DNA from: JAOBAU01 sp034667465
GTDB taxonomy: Bacteria; Acidobacteriota; Thermoanaerobaculia; Gp7-AA8
Length of the DNA: 64,000 nt
Direction: 5' to 3'
NCBI GenBank assembly: GCA_034667465.1
Contig: JAXDJV010000002.1
Span: 434,001-498,000, forward strand
Shown here: positions 17,378-25,995 of the stretch, in pieces
How positions within the stretch are numbered: position 1 is the stretch's first letter
Layout of the letters: every line of letters starts with the position of its first letter
Notes under the pieces: model-generated
What the model was told of the DNA's origin: nothing
Seen by the model: only the letters and a program-made list of their open reading frames with translations
Databases searched by the model: none
Position numbers and translations under genes: made by a program

Positions 17378-17668
17378 ATGCGCAAACTGACGATCTTCGC
17401 CGCCGCCGCGGCGCTTCTTCTCGCCGGCTGCCGCGGAGAGAAAGTGCCGCGCGATTACCAGAACAATCCGCCCGCGATGACGCATCCGCCGAAGAACGCC
17501 GCCGAGACGCCGACGGCGAATGGAATGCGCGGCGCCACGCCGGAACCGAACAAAGGCGCCGAAGGGCACGCCGTCGATCCGCAGCCGAAGACGCCGCAGA
17601 ATGCGCCGGCGAACGACACCGCCACGACCACCACCGTCACCAGCGCAACGACCGGCACGCAGAAGTAG
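17378..17668 (+). CDS. Small proline/threonine-rich lipoprotein
   Basis: 96 aa. MRKLTIFAAAAALLLAGC gives a clear lipoprotein signal with lipobox LLAG-C; the mature part is low-complexity (Pro, Thr, Asn, Ala) with no recognisable domain. Expected to be a lipid-anchored envelope protein, perhaps a disordered surface tether. It lies 18 bases upstream of fmt. I know no function for it. Confidence 0.7.
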   Translation: MRKLTIFAAAAALLLAGCRGEKVPRDYQNNPPAMTHPPKNAAETPTANGMRGATPEPNKGAEGHAVDPQPKTPQNAPANDTATTTTVTSATTGTQK

Positions 17669-17686
17669 CACGTACAATCCCGGCGC

Positions 17687-18583
17687 TTGCGCATCCTCTT
17701 CCTCGGCACGCCGCGGTTCGCCGTTCCCACGCTCGAAGCGCTGGCGCGTGTGCACGAGATCGTGCTCGTCGTCGCGCAGCCCGACAAACCGGCGGGACGC
17801 GGAATGCATCTGCAGGCGCCGGCGGTCGCGGTGAAAGCGAAAGAGCTCGGCCTGCCGCTCGCGCAACCGCTGAAAGCGCGCGATCCGGAGTTTCTCGCGC
17901 GCGTCGCGGAGCTGAACGCCGACGCGGGCGTCGTCATCGCGTACGGAAAGATCCTCGTGGCGTCGCTGCTCGCGCTGCCGCGGTTCGGGTTCCTCAACGT
18001 TCACGCATCGATCCTTCCGTACTACCGCGGCGCCGCACCGATTCAGCGCGCCATCGAACGTGGCGAGCCCGAGACCGGCGTGACGATCATGCGCGTCGAC
18101 GAAGAGCTCGATCACGGAGCGATCTTCGCGATCGAGCGAACGGCAATCGGTCCTGACGAACGAACGCCATCGCTGTCCGCGCGACTTTCGACGCTCGGCG
18201 CTGATGCGCTGCTGCCGGTGCTCGATCAGCTGGCGAATGGAACCGCGGTCGAAACGCCACAGCAACACGAGCTCGCGACGTACGCGGCGAAGATCGAGAA
18301 AGAAGAAGGGCACGTGCGTTGGAGCGATTCCGCGCGGACGATTTACGACAAGTTCCGCGCGTTCGATCCGTGGCCGGGCGTTTTCACCGACAACTTCAGG
18401 CTGATCGAGCTCGCGCGCGCGTCGGGCGATGGAGTGCCGGGCAGCGTGCTGTCGATTGATGATGAGGGAGTCGTCGTCGCCTGCGGTGAAGGCGCGCTGC
18501 GCGTGGTGACGTTGCAGCGCGCGGGCAAACCGAAAATGAGCGCGGCCGATTACGTTCGCGCCGGCCGTCTCAAAAGCTTATGA
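17687..18583 (+). CDS. fmt: Methionyl-tRNA formyltransferase
   Basis: Formylates initiator Met-tRNA using 10-formyl-THF. FLGTPRFAVPTLEAL opens the protein; the catalytic region is NVHASILPYYRGAAPIQRAI, and GVTIMRVDEELDHGAIF follows. The C-terminal tRNA-binding domain is short but present. It starts with TTG at 17687, the only start that keeps the full N-terminal strand. 298 aa. The stop overlaps the rsmB start by four bases, a common pairing. Confidence 0.95.
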   Translation: MRILFLGTPRFAVPTLEALARVHEIVLVVAQPDKPAGRGMHLQAPAVAVKAKELGLPLAQPLKARDPEFLARVAELNADAGVVIAYGKILVASLLALPRFGFLNVHASILPYYRGAAPIQRAIERGEPETGVTIMRVDEELDHGAIFAIERTAIGPDERTPSLSARLSTLGADALLPVLDQLANGTAVETPQQHELATYAAKIEKEEGHVRWSDSARTIYDKFRAFDPWPGVFTDNFRLIELARASGDGVPGSVLSIDDEGVVVACGEGALRVVTLQRAGKPKMSAADYVRAGRLKSL

Positions 18584-19746
18584 CCGACCGCGAGCGCGCG
18601 CTTCTCCTTCTTCGCCGCATCGAGCGCGAGTCGTCATTCGCCGCGCCACTCCTCCAAAACGAAACGGGATTCGTCCGCACGCTCGTCCTCGGCGTTTTGC
18701 GCTGGCGCTCGCGAATCGATCACGCCATCGCCACGCTTGCGAATCGCCGCATCGAGAAGCTCGATCCGGTCGTCGTCGAGCTGCTGCGACTCGGTCTCTA
18801 TCAGCTGATGTTCATGGACGTCGCGCCGCACGCGGCGGTGAATGAAACCGTCGATCTCGCCGGGCATTACGCGAAGCGCGCGCGCGGCTTCGTCAACGCG
18901 GTGTTGCGCAACGCTACGCGAACGAAAGTCGAGCCCGATTCGGTCGCGACCGCGACCGCGCATCCGCAGTGGCTGATCGAGCGCTGGACGCGCGTGTACG
19001 GCGCGGAGCGCGCGCGAAAGATCGCCGAGGCCGATCAGGAGCTGTCGTATCCCGACGCGCTGAGCGATGTGAAGCCGACGAACGACGCGGAGCCGTCAAC
19101 GCTCGTCGACGGCATCTGGAAGTTGCGCGGTGCGACGCCTGACGACACCTGGGCGATGGATGAAGGAAGCGCCGTCATCGCCGCGATCGCGGCGAACGCC
19201 GGACGCGAAGTGCTCGACCTCGCCGCCGCGCCGGGCAGCAAAACGCTCTACATGCGCAGCCGCGGGACGCGCGTCATCAGTCACGACATTTCGTTCGCGC
19301 GACTCCGTCCGCTCATCGCTCGCGGCGGCGAAGTCGTCGTCGGCGACGGACGAGCGGCGCCGTTCCGGCGGCAGTTCGACGTCGTCCTCATCGACGCGCC
19401 TTGCAGCGCCACCGGAACGATTCGCAAGAATCCGGAGCTGAAGTGGCGGCTGCGCGAAAACGACATCGCTGCATTTCCCCAACTGCAGCGCGAGCTCCTC
19501 ACCGCTGCACTCTCGCTTGCACGTCACGCCGTCATCTACTCCACCTGCTCGCTCGAACCGGAAGAGAACGACGAAGTCATCGACGCAGTGCTCGCCACGC
19601 AGCGCGACTTCGAGCGCGCCGACATCACCGGCATCACGCCGGACGGCGCGAAGTCGTGGGCTGAGAACGGAGTGCTGCGGCTGACGCCCGAGTCCGGCGC
19701 CGACGGATTCACGGCGTTCCTCCTGACACGCGCGAAGGTGACTTAG
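18580..19746 (+). CDS. rsmB: 16S rRNA (cytosine-C5) methyltransferase RsmB
   Basis: SAM-dependent m5C methyltransferase of 16S rRNA (C967 in E. coli). An N-terminal NusB-like domain (about 1-130: LRRIERESSFAAPLL, LRLGLYQLMFMDVAPHAAVNE) is followed by the catalytic domain with LDLAAAPGSKT, DAPCSATGTIRKNPE (general cysteine) and YSTCSLEPEEN (nucleophile). 388 aa, slightly short. Coupled to fmt. Confidence 0.93.
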   Translation: MTDRERALLLLRRIERESSFAAPLLQNETGFVRTLVLGVLRWRSRIDHAIATLANRRIEKLDPVVVELLRLGLYQLMFMDVAPHAAVNETVDLAGHYAKRARGFVNAVLRNATRTKVEPDSVATATAHPQWLIERWTRVYGAERARKIAEADQELSYPDALSDVKPTNDAEPSTLVDGIWKLRGATPDDTWAMDEGSAVIAAIAANAGREVLDLAAAPGSKTLYMRSRGTRVISHDISFARLRPLIARGGEVVVGDGRAAPFRRQFDVVLIDAPCSATGTIRKNPELKWRLRENDIAAFPQLQRELLTAALSLARHAVIYSTCSLEPEENDEVIDAVLATQRDFERADITGITPDGAKSWAENGVLRLTPESGADGFTAFLLTRAKVT

Positions 19747-19757
19747 ACTTCGCGGTC

Positions 19758-21773
19758 ATGCCTCGCGACCTCACAGTCGGCAACGGCTCGCTCACGGTTG
19801 CCATCGACGCGGCCTACCGCATCGCCGACTTCTCCTTTCCGCACGTCGGCATGGAGAACCACACCGGCGAGCGCGGACGCTTCGGCGTCTGGGCCGACGA
19901 CACGCTTTCGTGGATCGAAGACGAGGCGTGGCAGAAGACGCTCGGCTATCTGCGCGACACGAACGTCTCCGACGTCACCTGCCGCAACGAAGCGGTCGGA
20001 CTGCGTCTCCGCTGCTACGACGCCGTCGACTCCGACGCCAACACGTACGTCCGCAAGATCGTCGTCCGCAACCTGCGTGAAGACGCGCGGACGATCAAAC
20101 TGTTCCTTCACCAGGACTTCGCGATTTACGGTCATTCCGCCGGCGACACGGCGATGTTCGAGCCGGAGTCGCGCGGCATCATTCACTACAAGAAGAGCCG
20201 CTACTTTCTCGTCGGTTCGTCGGTTGACGCGCAGGCGGGCGTGACCGAATACGCATGCGGCCGGAGCGGCATCGGCGGCACGGACGGCACGTGGAGAGAA
20301 GCGGCGGACGGCATGTTGTCGATGACGCCGATCGCGCAGGGCGCGGTCGATTCGACGATCGGCATCACGCTCACGCTCGAACCGCTCGGCACCGCGACCG
20401 CGTTCTACTGGATCTGCGCCGGGCGACGTCACGGCGAAGTGCAGCAGCTCAACCGTCAACTCATTGACGAAACGCCGTCGCGCGTCATTGCGCGCACCGC
20501 ATCGCTCTATTACACGTGGGTCAACAAGTCGGGCGAGGACCTCAGCGATCTGCCGGAAGAGATCATCGATCTCTATCACCGCTCGCTGCTCACCGTCCAC
20601 GCGCACTGCGATCAGGACGGCGGCATCATCGCGGCGATCGATTCCGACATCGAGTGGCTGCACAACGATCACTACTCGTACGTCTGGCCACGCGACGCGG
20701 CGTTCGTCGCCGATGCGATGGATCGCGCCGGTTTTCACGAGCTGACGCGGCGTTTCCTCGCGTTCGCGAATCGCACCATCAGCAGCAACGGCTACTTCCT
20801 CCACAAATATCATCCGGACGGAACGCTGGCGTCGTCGTGGAATCCGTGGGTGCGCGGCAACACGAAGCAGCTCCCGATTCAGGAAGACGAGACCGCGACG
20901 GTGCTCTGGCTCGTGGCGCGTCACTACGAACGGACGCGCGATCTTGAATTCGTCCGCTCCGTGTACAAGCGCCTCGTCGTGCAGCCGGCCGAATTCATGA
21001 TCGCGTTTCGCGATCCGGAGACCGGACTGCCGCTGCCGTCGTTCGACGTCTGGGAAGAGCGTCAGGGCGTTTTCACCTACACCTGTTCGGCCGTCTGCGC
21101 CGCGATCGCCGCCGCCGCCGAGCTCGCGAATCTCTTCAACGATCAGGAGCGGCGCACGCGATACGAAGCGGTGCTGTCCGAGATTCGCGACGCGATGGTG
21201 AAGCATCTCTGGCTCGAAGATGAAGGACGCTTCGCGCGCGGACTCGTCGTCGATGGCGATCGTCTCGTGCTCGATCGCACCGTCGATGCGTCGACATTCG
21301 CCACGTTCTATTTCGGCGTCTTTTCTCCGACCAGCTCGATGGTCGAAGGAACGATGAAATCGATCCGGGAAACGCTCTGGGTGCAGACGGAAATCGGAGG
21401 TTTGGCGCGTTATGAAAACGACGCGTATCAATGCGCTGCCGACTCCGGCGACGTTCCCGGAAATCCATGGCTGATTTGTACTTTATGGCTTGCCGAGCAC
21501 GCCATTGCGCGAGCTGGCTCGGTCGCAGAATTGCAGTCGGCGCTCGACCTCGTGCGCTGGGTGCGCGCGAAGGCTCGTCCATCGCTCGTTTTGCCCGAAC
21601 AAATTCATCCGGTAACGGGCGCTCCGCTGTCCGTTTCGCCGTTCACGTGGAGCCACGCGCAGGTCATTTCGGTGGTGCGCGGATACCTCGATGCGATGCG
21701 TCGTTTTCGGCGCGCCGGAAGCGAAAATTCGACTCATGTTGCAAGCGAAAATCGCGCTGCGGAATCCCGTTGA
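19758..21773 (+). CDS. Glycoside hydrolase family 15 protein (glucoamylase-like)
   Basis: 671-aa protein without a signal peptide, probably cytosolic. The N-terminal beta-sandwich (about 1-250) is followed by an (alpha/alpha)6 barrel with YVWPRDAAFVADAMDRAG, QEDETATVLW and the C-terminal LPEQIHPVTGAPL, whose glutamate should be the catalytic base. This is the prokaryotic glucoamylase/glucodextranase layout; alpha-glucans or oligosaccharides are likely substrates. It lies 11 bases after rsmB. Its stop codon overlaps the -35 element of the HU promoter. Confidence 0.88.
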   Translation: MPRDLTVGNGSLTVAIDAAYRIADFSFPHVGMENHTGERGRFGVWADDTLSWIEDEAWQKTLGYLRDTNVSDVTCRNEAVGLRLRCYDAVDSDANTYVRKIVVRNLREDARTIKLFLHQDFAIYGHSAGDTAMFEPESRGIIHYKKSRYFLVGSSVDAQAGVTEYACGRSGIGGTDGTWREAADGMLSMTPIAQGAVDSTIGITLTLEPLGTATAFYWICAGRRHGEVQQLNRQLIDETPSRVIARTASLYYTWVNKSGEDLSDLPEEIIDLYHRSLLTVHAHCDQDGGIIAAIDSDIEWLHNDHYSYVWPRDAAFVADAMDRAGFHELTRRFLAFANRTISSNGYFLHKYHPDGTLASSWNPWVRGNTKQLPIQEDETATVLWLVARHYERTRDLEFVRSVYKRLVVQPAEFMIAFRDPETGLPLPSFDVWEERQGVFTYTCSAVCAAIAAAAELANLFNDQERRTRYEAVLSEIRDAMVKHLWLEDEGRFARGLVVDGDRLVLDRTVDASTFATFYFGVFSPTSSMVEGTMKSIRETLWVQTEIGGLARYENDAYQCAADSGDVPGNPWLICTLWLAEHAIARAGSVAELQSALDLVRWVRAKARPSLVLPEQIHPVTGAPLSVSPFTWSHAQVISVVRGYLDAMRRFRRAGSENSTHVASENRAAESR

Positions 21774-21798
21774 CAAAGCAGGATCGTTCTCATAGATT
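21770..21798 (+). promoter_or_regulatory. Sigma-70 promoter for the HU gene
   Basis: TTGACA at 21770-21775 and TAGATT at 21793-21798 with 17 bases between. The -35 box overlaps the stop codon of the GH15 gene. An AGGAGG-type ribosome-binding site precedes the HU ATG at 21856. Confidence 0.75.
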
Positions 21799-21855
21799 GT
21801 CGCGAAAACGTAGTAAATATCAGGGTTTTTCGCGCTTTTTGAGGAGGAGCGAATA

Positions 21856-22155
21856 ATGGCAGGTAAAGGTGACGTCATCACCGCGATCGCCGAACAGGCG
21901 GGCATTTCCAAAAAGGAAGCCGCGTCCGCGTTCGATGCATTCGTCGGGTACATTTCCGAGTCGTGTCAGCGTGGCGAGCGCTGCTCGATTCCGGGACTCG
22001 GCAGCTTCGCGGTGTCGCAGCGTAAAGCGCGCGAAGGCCGCAATCCGCGTACGAAGGAAAAGATCACCATTCCGGCGTCGAAAAACGTCCGTTTCAAGGC
22101 CGGAAAAGATCTTCGCGATGCGCTCAATGTGAAGCGCGGCCGCGGTAAGAAATAA
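21856..22155 (+). CDS. HU family DNA-binding protein
   Basis: 99-aa nucleoid protein. It has the HU/IHF fold: an N-terminal helical pair (KGDVITAIAEQAGISKKEAASAFDA split over two helices), then GLGSFAV and the DNA-binding arm region AREGRNPRTKEKITIPASK, and a basic tail KRGRGKK. A GAGGAGGAG ribosome-binding site, a near-consensus promoter and a strong terminator make it a highly expressed single-gene unit. HU versus IHF subunit cannot be told from sequence alone. Confidence 0.93.
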   Translation: MAGKGDVITAIAEQAGISKKEAASAFDAFVGYISESCQRGERCSIPGLGSFAVSQRKAREGRNPRTKEKITIPASKNVRFKAGKDLRDALNVKRGRGKK

Positions 22156-22183
22156 ATCCTTCAATAGAATTAAATTTTGTCGC

Positions 22184-22215
22184 CGCCCCGCGTGAAAAGC
22201 GCGGGGCGTTTTTTC
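22184..22215 (+). terminator. Rho-independent terminator after HU gene
   Basis: Perfect 9-bp stem CGCCCCGCG/CGCGGGGCG with a 7-base loop, followed by TTTTTTCTTT. Textbook intrinsic terminator placed 28 bases after the HU stop. Confidence 0.93.
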
Positions 22216-22216
22216 T

Positions 22217-23242
22217 TTATGCCCATGGTTTGGGCATAAATAGCGACGCATACAAATTCAGCGCATAGCGATCGGTCATCCCGGCGATGAAATCGAGCGC
22301 CAGCTGATCGACGGCGGCCTCTTCCACATCGCCGAAGAACTCCCGCGGATGCGCGGTCACATATTCGAAGAGCGCGGTCAGCACCTGCTGCGCTTTTTCG
22401 AATTCGCTGCGGACGGTCGGAATCAAATACATGTTCTGAAACATGAACGTCCGCAACTCCTCCAGCGCGCCGAGGACTTCGGGCGACATCATGATCGCCT
22501 CGTAATCGCAGGCAAGAGTGACGTCGATGACGTCGCGCACCATTCGATCGATGCGCGCGCTCCCGGTCTCACCGAGCGTCGTGCGAATCTCTTTCGGAAT
22601 CACATCCTCGGCGAGCAATCCGCTGCGGATGCCGTCGTCGATATCGTGATTGACGTACGCGATGATGTCGGAGATCCGGACGATGTCGCCTTCGAGTGTC
22701 AGCGCGCGCGACTTCGGCCGTTTGCGCAGCAGCTCGCCCTTCTCGCCCTTCGAGTGTTTGAGGATACCGTCGCGAACTTCAACCGTCAGATTGAGTCCTC
22801 GGCCGTCGTTCTCGAGCACTTCGACGACGCGCACCGATTGCCGGTAGTGATCGAAGCCGCCCTTCACCAGTTTGTTGAGCGCCGCTTCGCCGGCGTGACC
22901 GAACGCGGAGTGGCCGAGGTCGTGACCGAGGCCGATCGCCTCGGTGAGCACTTCGTTGAGGCGCAGCGACTTCGCGATCGTTCGTGCGATCTGCGTCACT
23001 TCGAGAACGTGCGTGAGTCGCGTCCGATAGTGATCGCCTTCCGGCGCGAGGAAGACCTGCGTTTTGTGTTTGAGACGGCGAAAGGATTTGCAGTGAATGA
23101 TGCGGTCGCGGTCGCGCTGATACGACGGACGGAGATCGTCTTCCGGCTCGTCGCGGTCGCGGCCGCGCGTCTCGCTGCTGCGCGCGGCGCGCGGCGCGAG
23201 CGTGTCGCGCTCGATGTTCTCGAGCATCTCGCGAATGTTCAT
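22217..23242 (-). CDS. Deoxyguanosinetriphosphate triphosphohydrolase-like protein
   Basis: HD-domain dNTP triphosphohydrolase, 341 aa. The N-terminal RDRIIHCKSFRRLKHKTQVF is the family signature; metal-binding residues lie in RLTHVLEVTQIA, GHDLGHSAFGHAGE and ISDIIAYVNHDIDD. This is the short Dgt-like type, which usually hydrolyses several dNTPs under allosteric control. Its 3' end meets the HU terminator, so the two genes are convergent. Palindromic element copy 3 lies just upstream of its start. Confidence 0.93.
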   Translation of the reverse strand: MNIREMLENIERDTLAPRAARSSETRGRDRDEPEDDLRPSYQRDRDRIIHCKSFRRLKHKTQVFLAPEGDHYRTRLTHVLEVTQIARTIAKSLRLNEVLTEAIGLGHDLGHSAFGHAGEAALNKLVKGGFDHYRQSVRVVEVLENDGRGLNLTVEVRDGILKHSKGEKGELLRKRPKSRALTLEGDIVRISDIIAYVNHDIDDGIRSGLLAEDVIPKEIRTTLGETGSARIDRMVRDVIDVTLACDYEAIMMSPEVLGALEELRTFMFQNMYLIPTVRSEFEKAQQVLTALFEYVTAHPREFFGDVEEAAVDQLALDFIAGMTDRYALNLYASLFMPKPWA

Positions 23243-23268
23243 CGGCGCATCTTGCCACGGCCGGCGAT

Positions 23269-23372
23269 GTCATCCCGAGCGTAGCGAGGGATCCGGGCGG
23301 GCGGTGCGGCCCTCTCATGGCGCCCATCACTGCCGCACCTCCGCCCGGATCCCTCGCTACGCTCGGGATGAC
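23269..23372. repeat. Palindromic element family 1, copy 3 (intergenic)
   Basis: 104-nt copy with arms GTCATCCCGAGCG...CGCTCGGGATGAC, lying between the dgt-like gene and the GH44 gene and ending 6 bases before the GH44 stop codon. Here the left arm lacks the extra base seen in copies 1 and 2, so the arms match over about 30 bases. It may fold as a long hairpin in the GH44 mRNA. Confidence 0.92.
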
Positions 23373-23377
23373 AGGGC

Positions 23378-24988
23378 TCAGCGCCCGGCGGTTCTCCGTC
23401 GTGCTGCCGACGCCGCCGGAATCACCAGCAGCGTCACCGACTGCGCGGGAAGCGTGAGCGTCAGCGCTGACATCTGCACATCGGCAACGCGCGTGATCGC
23501 GTTCGACGCGAGTTGCCAGCGCTGCGCGGAAGCTCCCGCGCTGAAGTGCGCGACGTTGAGCATGACTGTTCGCGCGGCCGAGCTCTTCGCAATCAGCATG
23601 ATCGTCAGCGCGCCGTCACTCGCGCGAATCGCGGCGAACGACGAAACGTCATCGGCATTCGGCGCGGTTGCTCGCACGCTCACCTCTCCGAACGCCGACT
23701 TCGCGCCGTCGTAGTTGCGATACATCCGAAACGCGTTGAACACCGGCGAGCCGGTGCCAGGCGTCGTCCAGCGCGTCGCGTAGTCAAGACCTTCACGTCC
23801 GAAGATACCGAGGATGTCGGCCTGGGTCGTGGCGCCATTCATGTGCGATTCGGCGCCCCAGTTGTATTCGGTCATACCGATCTTCGTGCCCGGATAGTTC
23901 GTCGCCACCCACGACTTCATCCGCGGAATCAGCTGCACCTTGTCGTCGATCCAGGTCTCGTCTTTGTAGTTCGGATCCCAGAGCGAGCGCGTCGAACGAT
24001 TGCGGCGAAGCTGCATCGACGATGACGTGTCGTCGCTGAACTCGCCGCCCTGCGGATAGTAGTGAAGCGTGAAGATGTCGAGCAGACGCTGACCGGTCAC
24101 CTGCTCGTGCGCGCGGAACTGCGCGAGGAGCCACGGCGCGTAGTCGGCGCCGCCGTGCGCAGCGCGATCGGGATAACCGGTCCAGCCGTGCGACGCGCCC
24201 CACTGCTGATCGAAGCCGCTGAGGATGTAACGGCTCCAGCCCCACTCTTCGGGACCGGCGACGAGCGCGTTCGGGTCGACAGCTTTGATCGCGTTCGCGT
24301 GCGCGGTCATCTTCGCGAACACTTCGTCCATCGTCGCGCCGGTCGGATGGACGTCGCGATGCGTTTCCTGCCAGAGCGAATGTTCGTTGTCGAGCAGATA
24401 GATGTTCGACGCCGGACCCCATTTCGTGACGAGCTGTTGCACCCAGCTTCGCTGGAAGTTCTCGTCGACCGGCTCGTTCGCGTCGTGCGGATCGTTGTTC
24501 GTGATGCGCGTGCCGTTCGCGAGCACGCCGTTGCCGGCGTCCGGCATGTACGGATCGGTCCACTGCTGCGCGCCATACTTCGCGACAGAGAACGCCGCGA
24601 GCTTCGCCCGATTCGGACCGAGCTTCGCGGCCCAGCCGATGATCGGAATCGTGATCATCGATTTCGCGCCGGCGGCTTTCGTGTCGCCGATGAACGCATC
24701 GATGTGCCCACCTGCCAGCGCGCTCGTTTCGCCGATCGATTCGAAGAACCAGTCGGCGGCGCGATTGCTGGCGTTGAGCTGCCAGTTGTAACGCGTCTCG
24801 GCGTTGCCGCCGGAACGATTGAGCGGAACGTTGAGCTCAACGAGTTGCGCGCGCGTGGCGAACGCGACGCCGTAAACGTCAGCACTGATCGGATGACGAT
24901 CTGCTGCCGCATCGATCGCGATGGTGATGTTCTGCGCGTGCGCGCCGATCGCAATCAACGCCGCCGCCGTGATGATCAGTTTCCGCAT
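23378..24988 (-). CDS. Secreted glycoside hydrolase family 44 protein (endoglucanase-like)
   Basis: 536 aa with a signal peptide (MRKLIITAAALIAIGAHAQ). GH44 hallmarks follow in order: RSGGNAETRYNW, LLDNEHSLWQETHRDVHP (acid/base glutamate), GPEEWGW, FTLHYYPQGGEF and MTEYNWGAESHM (nucleophile glutamate), then a C-terminal beta-sandwich. GH44 enzymes cleave cellulose, xyloglucan or related beta-glucans outside the cell. The NEP usual around the acid/base is NEH here. The ATG at 24988 has AGGAAGG seven bases upstream. Likely involved in plant polymer use. Confidence 0.88.
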   Translation of the reverse strand: MRKLIITAAALIAIGAHAQNITIAIDAAADRHPISADVYGVAFATRAQLVELNVPLNRSGGNAETRYNWQLNASNRAADWFFESIGETSALAGGHIDAFIGDTKAAGAKSMITIPIIGWAAKLGPNRAKLAAFSVAKYGAQQWTDPYMPDAGNGVLANGTRITNNDPHDANEPVDENFQRSWVQQLVTKWGPASNIYLLDNEHSLWQETHRDVHPTGATMDEVFAKMTAHANAIKAVDPNALVAGPEEWGWSRYILSGFDQQWGASHGWTGYPDRAAHGGADYAPWLLAQFRAHEQVTGQRLLDIFTLHYYPQGGEFSDDTSSSMQLRRNRSTRSLWDPNYKDETWIDDKVQLIPRMKSWVATNYPGTKIGMTEYNWGAESHMNGATTQADILGIFGREGLDYATRWTTPGTGSPVFNAFRMYRNYDGAKSAFGEVSVRATAPNADDVSSFAAIRASDGALTIMLIAKSSAARTVMLNVAHFSAGASAQRWQLASNAITRVADVQMSALTLTLPAQSVTLLVIPAASAARRRTAGR

Positions 24989-25168
24989 CAACAAACCTTC
25001 CTCGGCAGAGCCACCGACGCGCGGAGGGGGGACACCACGCGCCGGCGGCCTGCACGACTCGCGCTGAGAGACACTTCAATTGTTGTGGGTACGCCGGCAA
25101 AGGAGGAGAACTGCGCGAGGTGAGGCGATCAGTGTCGCGCCTGGTTGCGCGTTAATCGGTGATCGGGA

Positions 25169-25957
25169 TCACACCACCAGTTCGCCGCGCAGAATCGTGA
25201 CGGCGTTGCCGCCGAGGCGAACGCGATCGCCGTCGAGAGCGACGTGAAGCTCACCGCCGCGCGGTGAGATCTGCAGCGCGTGGAACGACGTTTTGCCGAG
25301 ACGCGGCGCCCAGAACGGCGCGAGCGTGCAGTGCGCGGAACCGGTGGCCGGATCTTCATCGATGCCGCTCTGCGGCGCGAAGAAGCGGGAGACGAAATCG
25401 ATGCCGGAGCGCATCGCGGCGGCGGTGACGATTACGCCGCGCGCGGGAAGCTGCGCGATGAGATCGAGTCGCGGACGGAGCCGCGCGACGACTTCTGCGC
25501 TTTCGACTTCGATCAGAAAGTCGGTGCCGTTCTGTCCGACGAAGCGCGGCCTGGCGCCGATCGCTTCCGCGATTCCTTGCGGCGGCTCGACTTCCGTCGC
25601 CGGCGTCGCAGGGAAGTTCAGCTCGATCAGCGAATCGACGCGGGCGGCGGTAAGGAGTCCGCTGCGCGTGTGAAAACGCGCCGTCTCATCCTCGCGAAGA
25701 ATCCCTTCCTCCCACAGCGCGTGCGCGCTCGCCAGCGTGGCGTGACCACAGAGATCGACTTCCACCGTCGGCGTGAACCAGCGCAGCGACCAGCTGCCGT
25801 TGTTGCGCGCGCGGAGGAACGCCGTCTCCGGCAGATTCATCTCCATCGCCACGCGCTGCAGCCAGCCGTCGTTCACGTCGCGGTCGAGCAGACAGACGGC
25901 GGCCGGATTGCCGCCGAAGGGGAGGGAGGTGAAGGCGTCGATCTGGATCAGGCGCAT
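25169..25957 (-). CDS. PhzF family isomerase/epimerase
   Basis: 262-aa protein of the PhzF fold (two alpha/beta-barrel halves). It opens IQIDAFTSLPFGGNPAAVCLL, with the presumed catalytic glutamate in NLPETAF, then VDLCGHATLASAHAL, and DEDPATGSAHC in the second half. PhzF relatives are isomerases or epimerases of varied substrates; only some take part in phenazine synthesis and no phenazine genes lie here, so the substrate is unknown. A hairpin terminator separates it from the upstream membrane-protein gene. Confidence 0.88.
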   Translation of the reverse strand: MRLIQIDAFTSLPFGGNPAAVCLLDRDVNDGWLQRVAMEMNLPETAFLRARNNGSWSLRWFTPTVEVDLCGHATLASAHALWEEGILREDETARFHTRSGLLTAARVDSLIELNFPATPATEVEPPQGIAEAIGARPRFVGQNGTDFLIEVESAEVVARLRPRLDLIAQLPARGVIVTAAAMRSGIDFVSRFFAPQSGIDEDPATGSAHCTLAPFWAPRLGKTSFHALQISPRGGELHVALDGDRVRLGGNAVTILRGELVV

Positions 25958-25984
25958 GAAAAACGGGGCCCGCGAACGGGCCCC
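25958..25984 (-). terminator. Rho-independent terminator after the PuuD-like gene
   Basis: Perfect 8-bp stem GGGGCCCG/CGGGCCCC with a CGAA loop. On the minus strand it is followed by GTTTTT and lies 11 bases after the stop of the membrane-protein gene, directly before the PhzF-like ATG. Confidence 0.88.
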
Positions 25985-25995
25985 TCATTCACAAA

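Noticed and set aside
19743..21431. A 562-codon minus-strand frame opposite the GH15 gene
   Set aside because: The composition is Arg/Asp/Val-rich with no domain; the plus-strand GH15 protein has all family motifs.
24989..25168. A short gene or riboswitch in the 180-base gap upstream of the GH44 gene
   Set aside because: No frame with a start and ribosome-binding site fits, and I recognise no structured leader or clear promoter; it probably holds the GH44 promoter.
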